A model generated the notes under the pieces. That model was not told the DNA's origin, searched no databases, and saw only the letters and a list, made by a program, of their open reading frames with translations. The position numbers were made by a program, and so were the translations under genes. Below, one piece after another: positions 7,218-16,775 of a stretch of 64,000 nucleotides of DNA (its first letter is position 1; each line of letters begins with the position of its first letter). The stretch lies in the NCBI GenBank assembly GCA_052400625.1, contig JBQTGH010000003.1. One strand, written 5' to 3'. The DNA comes from Thermophagus sp052400625. GTDB lineage: Bacteria; Bacteroidota; Bacteroidia; Bacteroidales; Marinilabiliaceae.

Positions 7218-9878
7218 TTAATTTTCATTTAGGTTATCATTGTATCTTATTATGGAACGATAAATGATATCCTGAATTCTTGTTCGATAATTACCTTCTA
7301 TTAGTTTCTTATTATACTGGTGGGGATGGACTCTGTTCGAAAGAAAGACGTAAACAATTTCTGTTTCAGGATCAGCCCAAGCAAGTGTTCCTGTGAAGCC
7401 GCTGTGTCCAAACGAGGAAAGAGATGCCTGCCTCGAGACAGGACTCTCTTTTTTGCTATCCGGTTCGGGTTTATCAAAACCCAAACCACGCCGATTTTGT
7501 TTGTGAACACGACTGGTAAATAGTTTTACCGTTCCGGAATTCAGGTATTTCTTTCCTCCGTATCGACCACCGTTCAGGTACATCTGCATCAATTTTGCAA
7601 TATCCAACGCGTTGGAAAACAAGCCGGCATGTCCGGCTACTCCTCCCATCATGGCAGCTCCGGGATCATGAACCCACCCATGAATCAACTGCTTACGAAA
7701 AGCCTTGTCCTCTTCCGTAGGAACAATCCGTTTCTGTTCAAAATGATTAACAGGCAAAAAAGAGGTGTTGAACATACCAAGCGGTTCATAAAAATATTCT
7801 TTAACATATTTATCTAACGATTTATTCGAGAGTCGATGCACCAACTCACCCAAAAAATAAAACCCCAAATCACTATAACGATATTGACCTCTTCGATACA
7901 ACCTTGAATCAATGACCTGCAACATCATCGAATCCAGATAAAATTTATTTATAAACCAATTTTTGGCAACCGCAACTGAAAAAATGGAATCGCTAAACTC
8001 CCGAAATACATCCTTCCGATACGCCACCGTTCGGTTCAGATATATATATTCGTCAAGTTTTATGTTATAGAGCCATGAATATCTTCCGGCAAACAAGCTA
8101 CCCTTCAACTTGCTTTTATCAATTGCTTCCAAATAAAATGGGATATAGGATGCCAAACCGCTTTCGTGTAACAATAACTCTTTTATGGTTAAAGAGGACT
8201 TTTCGGTGGAATCAACTTCAGTAAAAAAAAGACCTAGTGTATCCTGCATTCTCCATTTTTTTTCGTCAAACAACTTCATTAGAGCAGGAATTGTGGCTGC
8301 AATTTTTGTTATGGAAGCCAAATCGTAAATATCATTTTCTTTTACAGGTCTTGTCTTCTTATATGTATGATATCCATATGCTTTGTTCCAAACCACCACC
8401 CCATCACGAACCACCACCACTTGACCTCCAGGAAGAGCTTTTTCTCGAATCGCTTCTAACATGAGAGTATCTATTTTAAGTAAACTATCGGTCAACATCG
8501 ACACCTCCTCCGGTACACCAAACTTCAAACGGGTTTGAGAACCCCTTAATGAAAAGTCTTCAATCCTTTTGACCCAATAATCTGACATCCTTGCTCTTTC
8601 GATATCCATGCCCAAAAACAAAGCCTGAGCCAAGCTTTCCCAAACAACTGGCCATTCCGAAGTACCGATAATAAGCAACTCTAACTCTTCCGGAAAGGAA
8701 TGTTCTTCAAAAAAGTTACCAGAATAACCTACCGCTAAAGCAATTTTAGACTCCGGGTTTTGTAATCTTATTTCTCTTATTCTTTGTCTAATAATGGAAT
8801 CTGTCAATTCCTTTCCCCCATAAAGCCAAACCACTAAATCTGCAGGAATGGAATCCCTCTCTTCTATTTTAACATGATTAGCTGCCATGGAAAAAAAAAT
8901 TGAAATCTGATTTTCCGAAGCATCAGGTATTATCTTAATCTTTTTATCACTCAAATTTGCAGACAAAAAAGAATTATCCTCCCTACCAAACATTCGAATC
9001 CCCTTTTCAAAAGCAATTCTTCTGGCATAAGTACTAAATGGTCTTGACACAGGTATGGAAACAAAGCTCTCTTCAAATAGAACCGACTGCTCAAGAAAAT
9101 CCATTATTTTTTTACATCCTACATTCAAAAGCTCTTCATTCAGCATTTTAAATTGATAAGCCCTAAGCAAACGATTAAAATCCCTTTGGTAATCCGAGGT
9201 CAGAAAAACCGTACCTTGCTGAACAAGCATTTCAAAATTCGGAACTATTGCAATTTCTGGCGTATCCACTTTCTGCATTCCAGGATTGATAACAATATTT
9301 TTACTACCTGCTAACCCCAAAGACTGTAAGTCGATAAACAGTTTCTCCGGAAGTGGAACAACAGGAATCTTAAAAATCTCTCTTTCTTGTGCAAGCCATA
9401 AAGCCAATGAATTATAAGAAGGGACATTAAGTCCTTTTCTATCGCAGATATCAAACAAATATTCCCCAGAAGCTAGGAGGCCCGAAATCTTATTTTGAGC
9501 CATAAAATTCATCAAATCTTCTCTCAAAATATGGCGATGCAGAGAATCTCTGACACATTGGATTGCTCTAATATCAGGAAAAGGAATCTCCCTATCAGAA
9601 GTTTTAAAACCATTTATAACATTGATCATCGCCATTTTATTCCACACACTGAAGTCAGCCTCCTCTGTTTTTGGAAAAATAATTTTTCCATTTTCCAGAT
9701 GATGAGATGGCAGCAGCAGGAGACTAATTTTCTGTTGCAAGCTCATTTCATCTACCGACCTTCTACTTTCAGCCGACGACACATGTCTCAATGCTTTCAG
9801 GTCAGCAACCATTCCCGTTGCTAATAACATAGCAATTACGCAAAGAACGATCTTTTCAGTCATCCTTAAAACGATCAT
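7218..9878 (-). CDS. exported GH3-like / class C beta-lactamase-like two-domain protein
   Basis: The N-terminus has a hydrophobic signal (VLCVIAMLLATGMVA), then about 450 residues resembling a glycoside hydrolase family 3 protein: MSLQQKISLLLL at the start and ESLAQALFLGMDIERARM where the GH3 C-terminal domain usually ends. The NagZ-type KHFPGHG motif is not visible, so this part looks catalytically decayed. A serine beta-lactamase/DD-peptidase-like domain follows, with ASITK near residue 520 (nucleophile Ser and Lys), YSDLG near 664 and HSGFTG near the end (third motif position). GH3/beta-lactamase fusions are known in Bacteroidota and are linked to peptidoglycan processing. The longest frame starts with TTG at 9965; I use ATG 9878 (MIVLRMTEK), and ATG 9863 is an alternative. 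Confidence 0.82.
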   Translation of the reverse strand: MIVLRMTEKIVLCVIAMLLATGMVADLKALRHVSSAESRRSVDEMSLQQKISLLLLPSHHLENGKIIFPKTEEADFSVWNKMAMINVINGFKTSDREIPFPDIRAIQCVRDSLHRHILREDLMNFMAQNKISGLLASGEYLFDICDRKGLNVPSYNSLALWLAQEREIFKIPVVPLPEKLFIDLQSLGLAGSKNIVINPGMQKVDTPEIAIVPNFEMLVQQGTVFLTSDYQRDFNRLLRAYQFKMLNEELLNVGCKKIMDFLEQSVLFEESFVSIPVSRPFSTYARRIAFEKGIRMFGREDNSFLSANLSDKKIKIIPDASENQISIFFSMAANHVKIEERDSIPADLVVWLYGGKELTDSIIRQRIREIRLQNPESKIALAVGYSGNFFEEHSFPEELELLIIGTSEWPVVWESLAQALFLGMDIERARMSDYWVKRIEDFSLRGSQTRLKFGVPEEVSMLTDSLLKIDTLMLEAIREKALPGGQVVVVRDGVVVWNKAYGYHTYKKTRPVKENDIYDLASITKIAATIPALMKLFDEKKWRMQDTLGLFFTEVDSTEKSSLTIKELLLHESGLASYIPFYLEAIDKSKLKGSLFAGRYSWLYNIKLDEYIYLNRTVAYRKDVFREFSDSIFSVAVAKNWFINKFYLDSMMLQVIDSRLYRRGQYRYSDLGFYFLGELVHRLSNKSLDKYVKEYFYEPLGMFNTSFLPVNHFEQKRIVPTEEDKAFRKQLIHGWVHDPGAAMMGGVAGHAGLFSNALDIAKLMQMYLNGGRYGGKKYLNSGTVKLFTSRVHKQNRRGLGFDKPEPDSKKESPVSRQASLSSFGHSGFTGTLAWADPETEIVYVFLSNRVHPHQYNKKLIEGNYRTRIQDIIYRSIIRYNDNLNEN

Positions 9879-10096
9879 CTGTTTTCCCCCGCTCTTTTTA
9901 CATCTTTTAGTATGGCTCTTTCCTTTGTAATATCCAAAACAACAAAAAAACACGGAACCTGCCAATTAATTCCATGAAATCATTTTTAAAGAAAATTTTT
10001 CCGGATAAATTCAGGTGGAATTAAAAATAAAGTGTTAATTTGTGCTTCCCTAAAAGCAAGAATAAACGTTTATCAAATTACATTATCTATTCACAT

Positions 10097-10507
10097 ATGT
10101 TGGATTCAGATTTAAGCAATGCCCTAAACCAAGACTGGGGAGATAAGGTCATTCTGGTTGTCGAAGACGTGGATACCAATAAAATATTCTTTGATGCAGC
10201 CTTACGTCGAACCAGCGCTAAAATATTATGGGCCAAAGACGGCCAAAAGGCCATTGAGCTTTTTAAAGACAATGAAGTTGATTTGGTGTTGATGGATTTG
10301 CAATTGCCCATAATGGATGGATACACTGCCACTCGCGAAATAAAAAAAATCAATCCCAACATACCCATCATTGCACAGACGGCTCATGTCATGTCCGGCG
10401 AACGCGAAAAATGTATGGAGGCAGGTTGCGATGATTATTTAGCCAAACCCATTCGGTTAAAGGTATTAATTGAAACCCTGTCCAAATATTTAAATTCTGA
10501 CGAATAA
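10097..10507 (+). CDS. stand-alone receiver-domain response regulator
   Basis: This is a single CheY-like receiver of about 136 residues with no output domain. It shows the acidic pair in VVEDVD, the phospho-acceptor in LVLMDLQLPIMDGYTATREI, the Thr in AQTAHV and the Lys in YLAKPI. The sequence style (QLPIMDGYTATREIK) matches receivers found at the end of hybrid histidine kinases, so it may serve as a phosphorelay or protein-interaction partner. The open frame begins at a TTG (10040), and I start at ATG 10097 (MLDSDLSNAL). No kinase is adjacent. Confidence 0.85.
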   Translation: MLDSDLSNALNQDWGDKVILVVEDVDTNKIFFDAALRRTSAKILWAKDGQKAIELFKDNEVDLVLMDLQLPIMDGYTATREIKKINPNIPIIAQTAHVMSGEREKCMEAGCDDYLAKPIRLKVLIETLSKYLNSDE

Positions 10508-10932
10508 AAAATCTATTGGTTTCTATCTAAAATTGCGACAGTTTTATTGGTAAATAAATCTCTCCAATTTTAATTTCTCAGCACATAAACAATATTCATT
10601 ATATTCTGGAAAAGAAAAGGTCCCTTTCTTAAGAAATGCAATTCTCTTTATTATCATTTTTTTTGCGCATTTATGGATTCTTAAGAAAAAAAGTAACCTC
10701 TTAATATTAAACTTTATCTGCATTCATTTTTATTGCGACGGGAGTCAAAACCAGATTTTTATTTTCCATCAGCTTCTTTGAATATGCAGGATCTGTTCGT
10801 TTTAGTATCTCTTCACTTTGTTGAAAAAATCCTGTATTAATTGAAAAAATAAATCTTCTGAATTATTTTCCCCTATTTTAGCGATCTGGATTATTTCAGA
10901 GTTCTCCAACCTGCAAGCCAAAATAAGATTAA
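10508..10932. other. intergenic region with two identical 10-bp palindromes
   Basis: This 425-bp AT-rich region precedes the secreted protease gene. The perfect palindrome TTCTTAAGAA occurs at 10626-10635 and again at 10678-10687, spaced 52 bp centre to centre. They might be a regulator's binding sites or chance in AT-rich sequence. I see no consensus promoter or RNA. Confidence 0.35.
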
Positions 10933-13485
10933 ATGAAAAATTTAATATACCCCCTTATGCTTTTCATCTTAGAACTTTCTTATTTCCAGGATGGCACAGC
11001 ACAAATATCAACTTACTCAACACCTGCAGGGTTCAATCAAGCCAACTCCCTGAAAAGCATCAAAAACATTCCGCAAAAATTATTGGACTCGGTCAATGTC
11101 GATTTTCAAAAATCATTAGATCAGAAAAACGGCATTCCAAACCGAATAGGGATAGTTCAAAACATGAATATTAACATCAGAGAGGAAGGAATAAAAAGCA
11201 CCCTTGGGCACATTAATATCTGGCGCTTTAAGATCAATTGTCCAGATGCCAAAGCTCTCGGGTTGTTTTTTAACAACTACTTATTACCTCCCGGTGGTGA
11301 ACTGTACGTTTACACCTCCGACACAACACATATACTGGGGGCCTATACCAATATCAACAATAAAAATTATCGGCAGTTATCCATTGGATCCATTGATGGA
11401 AATGATATCATAATCGAATACAACGAACCGATAACTCCTCAATTTGAAGGTGAAATTGTTCTGGAATCGGTATTTACTGCCTACCGAAGCCTAGCAGAAG
11501 CCGGCAGTACTTTCATCGATATCAATTGTGACGAAGGCAATGATTGGCAGGATCTGAAACGATCCGTATGTCTGATGAGTTTTGCAGAAGAAAACTCATG
11601 GTATGTTTGCACTGGAGCATTGATTAATAATGTTAGACAAGACGAAACCCCTTTCTTTTTATCTGCCAACCACTGTATCAGCTCACAAGGGGTTGCACAA
11701 ACCCTTGTCACCTACTTTAATTATGAAAATTCCACCTGCAACGGCAACGATGCCTCACTAGATCAATCCATTTCCGGAGCAACTCTTATGGCCACAAGCA
11801 GTTACAATGACTTTACCCTACTGAAACTTTCCACACCTCCACCTACCGATTACCAACCATATTATGCCGGATGGAACGCAAATGATGAGCTAACCACCGG
11901 ATCAACAACCTGCATCCATCATCCGGGAGGAAATCCAAAGAGTATAGCGATTGACCGCGATGAACCAGTTAATTACCCCTATAGTATTAGATGGGATGAT
12001 AATTTGGTTACCAGTCCAGACACCCACTGGCAGGTAGAATACGATGAAGGTGCAGATGCCAGTGGCTCTTCGGGAAGTCCGTTATTCGACGATGATAAAA
12101 GGATAATAGGTCAGTTGCACGGAGGGGATGATGAAATCTCTCTTTTTGGGAAATTCTCTGTTTCCTGGGATTACTATTCGACGCCTTCTTCCCAATTAAA
12201 ATACTGGCTCGATCCGGATGATACCGGAATCACTGTTTTGGATGGCATTAACTACAATCGCCAGCCCAACGCCGATTTTGAAAGTGATGTTTCCTTGGCT
12301 TGTTTAAACACGGCGATCAACCTCTCAGACCTTAGCAAAGGCCAACCAACACAATGGTATTGGACTGTGGAACCCGAAACATTTCAATTCGTAAACGGGA
12401 CTGACCCAAACACTCAAAATCCGCAGGTGCTTTTCACCAAAGAGGGTTCCTATTCGATCACTCTGATTGTCGCCAACAATTATGGTTCGGACACCATTAC
12501 CTACGAAAATCTCATTGAAGCAAAAAGTGTATTCCCGGTAGCTTTCTCAAACATGACCGATGAAATATCTCTTTGCGGTAAAAGTATGGATCAATATGAA
12601 CTTGAAGCGCAGGGCGCCGAAAATTATTCATTTACCATATCAGAAGAAAATTTCTTTGATTATGATATCAATGACAATCTTTTGACCTTAACGATTAACG
12701 ATAAGGCTCGTCAAAACGGTTCTTTCGATGTTACTGTCACCACCACAGGCGGACATGGCAGTTGCCTCTTCTCCGACAGTGTTTTAATTCATGTTTCATT
12801 CCCGGTAAATGACAATATAGAAAATGCCATAAATCTGAAATTGGGCAACAATGGCACTTTCACCTTAAATTGCGGGACCATAGAACCCAATGAACCGGCA
12901 CCCCCCAGTGGAGAATGTTCATCAACAACCCTATGTTCTACTTCCGAGGCACAAGAGGATGACATTTCCACATGGTTTAGTTTTAAAGCCCCCTCCAACG
13001 GTAAAATAACCATAAACGGACAAGGTTCCGGTGCTCAATTTGCAGTTTACCAAGCAGACACATATAGCGATATTATTTCCGGTAAAGATTCTTTTTCATT
13101 GATTGCTGCCACAGGCTATTCTTCTTCACCTACCCTTAAAAATTTAAACGTAAACCGTTTTAACACCTATTGGCTACAGGTCTTTAGTGACCAAAGCGAT
13201 GTGGAAACAATGGAAATAACGCTTTTGAGCAATACCATAGAAGTTTATCCCAATCCTTCCGACGGCATCTTTCATCTGACCATCTCAGGTGTTTCAGAAG
13301 AAGAGAGTGCCACTATTAAGGTTTTCACACAAAACGGAAGACAACTACTAGCTCAAAACATCACCATCAGTCCTCAAAATACTTCTTTTGATCTAAACCT
13401 TACAGGATATCCTTCGGGCACCTATTTGATTTATGTCCAAACTTCACAAGGGGAATTGGTCAGGAAAGTGATGCTGAGACCCTAA
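10933..13485 (+). CDS. secreted trypsin-like serine protease with PKD and T9SS sorting domains
   Basis: The 850-residue protein begins with a signal peptide (about 1-24) and a propeptide region. Its S1-family protease domain resembles lysyl endopeptidases: His in FFLSANHC near residue 245, Asp in YNDFTLLKL near 293 and Ser in ASGSSGSPLFDD near 380. A PKD-like domain (about 440-535) starts PNADFESD. The C-terminal 75 residues (VYPNPSDGIFHLTI ... GTYLIYVQ ... KVMLRP) are a type A sorting signal for the type IX secretion system, so the enzyme should be exported across the outer membrane and anchored or released. It is transcribed alone and convergent with the phosphoesterase gene. The cleavage preference (Lys or Arg) is inferred from family resemblance only. 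Confidence 0.92.
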   Translation: MKNLIYPLMLFILELSYFQDGTAQISTYSTPAGFNQANSLKSIKNIPQKLLDSVNVDFQKSLDQKNGIPNRIGIVQNMNINIREEGIKSTLGHINIWRFKINCPDAKALGLFFNNYLLPPGGELYVYTSDTTHILGAYTNINNKNYRQLSIGSIDGNDIIIEYNEPITPQFEGEIVLESVFTAYRSLAEAGSTFIDINCDEGNDWQDLKRSVCLMSFAEENSWYVCTGALINNVRQDETPFFLSANHCISSQGVAQTLVTYFNYENSTCNGNDASLDQSISGATLMATSSYNDFTLLKLSTPPPTDYQPYYAGWNANDELTTGSTTCIHHPGGNPKSIAIDRDEPVNYPYSIRWDDNLVTSPDTHWQVEYDEGADASGSSGSPLFDDDKRIIGQLHGGDDEISLFGKFSVSWDYYSTPSSQLKYWLDPDDTGITVLDGINYNRQPNADFESDVSLACLNTAINLSDLSKGQPTQWYWTVEPETFQFVNGTDPNTQNPQVLFTKEGSYSITLIVANNYGSDTITYENLIEAKSVFPVAFSNMTDEISLCGKSMDQYELEAQGAENYSFTISEENFFDYDINDNLLTLTINDKARQNGSFDVTVTTTGGHGSCLFSDSVLIHVSFPVNDNIENAINLKLGNNGTFTLNCGTIEPNEPAPPSGECSSTTLCSTSEAQEDDISTWFSFKAPSNGKITINGQGSGAQFAVYQADTYSDIISGKDSFSLIAATGYSSSPTLKNLNVNRFNTYWLQVFSDQSDVETMEITLLSNTIEVYPNPSDGIFHLTISGVSEEESATIKVFTQNGRQLLAQNITISPQNTSFDLNLTGYPSGTYLIYVQTSQGELVRKVMLRP

Positions 13486-13509
13486 CCGGGAAATAAGACA
13501 CCAGCTTTT

Positions 13510-15021
13510 TTATTTTATCAAAAACAGAGTATGATCGGTTACTTCCAGCCCGTAATCATCAAAGGCTTTAATGTCAATCTTGCCAATTTTCCCTTGAAGC
13601 GTATCCGGTATATTCCCCATCCACAAATGGGGTGAACCAGAACTTCGCAAAGCCGCTCTCCGGCTGAATTTGGTTGGGAAAACATCACTTCTGTTCATAG
13701 CGACGATACGAGCCACCTCCGGTGCGGTCATCTTAATACGCTCCATAGCCTGCCACCCCTGGTTATTAATGTTCATATATACCTTAGTGTGCTCCGATCC
13801 GGCATAAACATTTACCACAACACAATTTTTATCAAGTTTTTGCAGCATTTCCACTTTGGTATCAATAGTATCCTGACCGTTAACCCAAATATTCATTTGT
13901 TGCGAAGCATCCATACCTATTCCTTTAAATCGAAAGGAATAATCACTTCCATCAAAATCTATAGTAAAGTAATTCCTGGGAGAACCATCTTGCATCAAGG
14001 CATGCGGGACGCCGTAAAGGTATCGTTCACCTGTCCACCAAGAACCACAGGAAGCTCCAACGCCCAACTCGGCAATATTATCTGAAAAAATATGCCTTCC
14101 AACCCGGTGTGTATGGCCAGTAAGGATTAACACTTTCCTGCTTGCACCAATAACAGAAAATAAGTCTTCTTTATTCCGTGTATGAGTCATTGGAATATGT
14201 TGACAAATTACAACAAGTTTATTTTCCGGTACCAGGGAAAGGTCATTTTTCACAAATCTAATCTGTTCAGGAGAAATAAATCCAAAATATGACCTTCCCC
14301 CTTCAGACCAAACATTGTTCAAAACAATAAAATGTACATCACCGTAATTAAAAGCATAGTGAGAAGCGCCAAAAAAGCTGTTAAAAGTACTATCTTGATG
14401 TTCTGTATGATAATTCCTGTCATGATTCCCGTAAACCGTCCAGGAAGGGGCATTTAACTGTTCCAGCATGTTTGCTATAAAAGGCTCCAATTGACTATCA
14501 CTATTGACCAAATCTCCTAAAAAAATATGAAAATCCAAATCGTTGCGCGATAAGAGCTCCTTCATCAATGTTTTGCTGGCATAAGATGCTTCTTGAAGGT
14601 TGTCAATTTGCACATCTCCAATAGCCCCAATTCTGAATTTATTTTTTGGCTCAACTTCAATTAAAGGAATTGATATGGACAAGACAGTATCTTCAACAAA
14701 ACGCCCCAGATAACTAAAGGCTGCGTTTTTTATTTTGACAGGCACATCATATTTTGACGGTAAAATAGGGAATAAACTGCTACCTAAGGGAACTCTTAGC
14801 TCGAATTCGCCTTTACGGTTACTCACAACAATCGTATCACCATTTGACAAGGGAATGTTTTTTAATAGGCGCTCCCCTTTATCATATATGCTGTTACCAT
14901 TTTTATCCCAATACACCCTTCCTGAAACATAGGTTGATTGCCCTTTAACCAAGAAAGACTGACAAAATAAGATAGCTACCCAAAACAAACAATATCGTAT
15001 CATTGATTTTATATTTTTCAT
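13510..15021 (-). CDS. secreted calcineurin-like metallophosphoesterase
   Basis: The 503-residue exported protein has a signal peptide (about 1-27), a short beta-sandwich domain (GRVYWDKNGNSIYDKGERLL, about 33-115), a metallophosphoesterase core (about 130-330) and a C-terminal beta domain. Metal-binding motifs are present in order: GDVQID, FLGDLVNSD, YGNHDRNYH, CQHIPM and TGHTHRVGRH. The N-domain/core/C-domain layout is common in Bacteroidota secreted phosphatases. The substrate is unknown. The gene is convergent with the T9SS protease (24-bp gap). Upstream on the same strand, beyond a terminator, is the lipoprotein and SusCD locus. Confidence 0.9.
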   Translation of the reverse strand: MKNIKSMIRYCLFWVAILFCQSFLVKGQSTYVSGRVYWDKNGNSIYDKGERLLKNIPLSNGDTIVVSNRKGEFELRVPLGSSLFPILPSKYDVPVKIKNAAFSYLGRFVEDTVLSISIPLIEVEPKNKFRIGAIGDVQIDNLQEASYASKTLMKELLSRNDLDFHIFLGDLVNSDSQLEPFIANMLEQLNAPSWTVYGNHDRNYHTEHQDSTFNSFFGASHYAFNYGDVHFIVLNNVWSEGGRSYFGFISPEQIRFVKNDLSLVPENKLVVICQHIPMTHTRNKEDLFSVIGASRKVLILTGHTHRVGRHIFSDNIAELGVGASCGSWWTGERYLYGVPHALMQDGSPRNYFTIDFDGSDYSFRFKGIGMDASQQMNIWVNGQDTIDTKVEMLQKLDKNCVVVNVYAGSEHTKVYMNINNQGWQAMERIKMTAPEVARIVAMNRSDVFPTKFSRRAALRSSGSPHLWMGNIPDTLQGKIGKIDIKAFDDYGLEVTDHTLFLIK

Positions 15022-15124
15022 GACAATAATTCAACATAGTTCAATGTGTTCGCAAAAATAAATTAAAACATTTTACACATATCGACTCTAAAGCACTGGT
15101 CGAAACAGAAAAAAAATAAACAGA

Positions 15125-15162
15125 AAAGGGTGCCCCCTAAACTCTTTTTGGCACCCTTCCTT
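15125..15162 (-). terminator. rho-independent terminator of the SusCD-type locus
   Basis: AAGGGTGCC and GGCACCCTT form a 9-bp GC-rich stem. It lies about 20-55 bp past the stop of the lipoprotein gene at 15183 and is followed by A/T runs. It probably ends the long minus-strand uptake transcript. Confidence 0.7.
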
Positions 15163-15182
15163 TTACAACGCTGTTCTATTTA

Positions 15183-16673
15183 TTATTCCTGAGGAATATC
15201 ATATTTATAAAGCATAGTATTTTCTATACTGGTATTGGTGAATACTGCATATCCCACGCCATTGGGGGCAAAATCCAGAAAGAGAGATTCACTTTCCACG
15301 CTTTCAATGACTTCCGGTTCGGTCCAATCCTGAGTGGTTTCATCAAAAGCAACCATAGTAGGATACATATTTTCATTTCTATAAAGCATATAAGGAACTC
15401 CGGTGGGTGAAATTGCCAGGCTAAATTCCCGACCACTGGTAGCATCAACTTCGATAGGAGAGCCGATAACATCCCAAGAAGCATTTTCTTCGTTGTATTT
15501 AATAACTCTGGGACGATAAATATCTTCTCCCACTACATTATCTGCAATAGCAACATAGATATTTCCATGAGCATCAACATCCATATCAAAATCACGGTAA
15601 TAAATTTTGGTTGCCTCTTCATCCATATAACCTTCTGAAATGGTTGTCCAGCTTCCTTCTGTATATTTGTAAACAGAAATAGTAGAAAGACTAACATTAA
15701 GAACCCCTAAGTAAATAGAATCACCCACACGGCAAGCTTTGGGATAATAAGTATTGGTTTCGGAAGGACGACCAGGTATTGTAATTGAAGTTTCCCATGT
15801 GCTTCCGTTAAAATCAGAAATGTTTAAGTTCCTTCTAGGAATTTGACCATCTCTTCCATCATTAACCGCCAAAAGCATTGGATTGTTATCACTCTTCAAA
15901 ACGATATCATTATGGCCAATTTCAGTATCCGTAATTCCATGTCCGGAATCACCACCTACATAACCCCATCCTGAAGAGGTATAGGACATAACAGAGCCAC
16001 TTTTATTATCATTCGAATAGTCTGCAAAAGCAATATAAGGAACCCCACTGGCATCAAAAGCCATACTAATATCACTGGCTCTTGTTTCCGAAGCAGTAGT
16101 CTCTCCTAAAATGGCTAATTGTGTTCCTTCAAGGACCAATACTCCGGCTTTGTAGTTATCAGAATCATCGGCCGACTGTACATACCCAATATATGGAATT
16201 CCTGAAACCGGATTAACTCGCATTACGATTTCACGCATATCGGTAGTATCACTGGCCAATGATGTCCAAACCGCATCAGGCAAATCCCCGACGGTTACCG
16301 TGTATAAGGAATTGCTGGTACCTTCCGTAACCAAGTAATCCACCGGCAAAGTAAAATCATTGGCAGTAATTCCACTTTCTTGAACCACTCCTCCCACAAA
16401 AACTGTGTCATCCTCTGTTACTTCAAAGCGGGCTATTAATGCAGATTTGTCAACATAATTAGGTAATGCAATAGAAAGATCTCCAATAATATTTTCAACC
16501 ACATAGTCTTCTAATAGATTTCCCGGATTATCTTCGGCATAAAATCCGAAGCTAACAAATTCGGCATCTCCATATTCCGGCAACTTAACATCGTCACCAT
16601 CGTCTTCACACGACACAAAAATGCCGCCCGCCATTAAAAGCAAAGTCAAAAAGAAATAAATGTTCTTTTTCAT
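15183..16673 (-). CDS. outer-surface lipoprotein with repeated beta-propeller-like segments
   Basis: This is an exported lipoprotein of about 496 residues: signal peptide MKNIYFFLTLLLMAGGIF-type, lipobox ending VSC, then an acidic stretch (EDDGDDVK) that suits outer-surface lipoproteins in this phylum. The first 130 residues resemble a DUF5018-like or immunoglobulin-like module. The rest has repeated PYIGYVQSADDS / PYIAFADYSNDNKSG / PMLLAVNDG / PYMLYRNENM blades, suggesting a beta-propeller. The frame can begin at 16715, but the MKKN start at 16673 gives the signal peptide. It is the last gene of the SusCD-type locus, 102 bp after the M16 protease. It may bind substrate; the ligand is unknown. 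Confidence 0.75.
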   Translation of the reverse strand: MKKNIYFFLTLLLMAGGIFVSCEDDGDDVKLPEYGDAEFVSFGFYAEDNPGNLLEDYVVENIIGDLSIALPNYVDKSALIARFEVTEDDTVFVGGVVQESGITANDFTLPVDYLVTEGTSNSLYTVTVGDLPDAVWTSLASDTTDMREIVMRVNPVSGIPYIGYVQSADDSDNYKAGVLVLEGTQLAILGETTASETRASDISMAFDASGVPYIAFADYSNDNKSGSVMSYTSSGWGYVGGDSGHGITDTEIGHNDIVLKSDNNPMLLAVNDGRDGQIPRRNLNISDFNGSTWETSITIPGRPSETNTYYPKACRVGDSIYLGVLNVSLSTISVYKYTEGSWTTISEGYMDEEATKIYYRDFDMDVDAHGNIYVAIADNVVGEDIYRPRVIKYNEENASWDVIGSPIEVDATSGREFSLAISPTGVPYMLYRNENMYPTMVAFDETTQDWTEPEVIESVESESLFLDFAPNGVGYAVFTNTSIENTMLYKYDIPQE

Positions 16674-16775
16674 GATATTTATTTTTAGAATTAGAAAATA
16701 GTTTTCTCTCACCAACTAAATTGTTATCGGATCATAATTTCTTTTTCCTGATTTTTAATTTAGCTGGAATACGCA

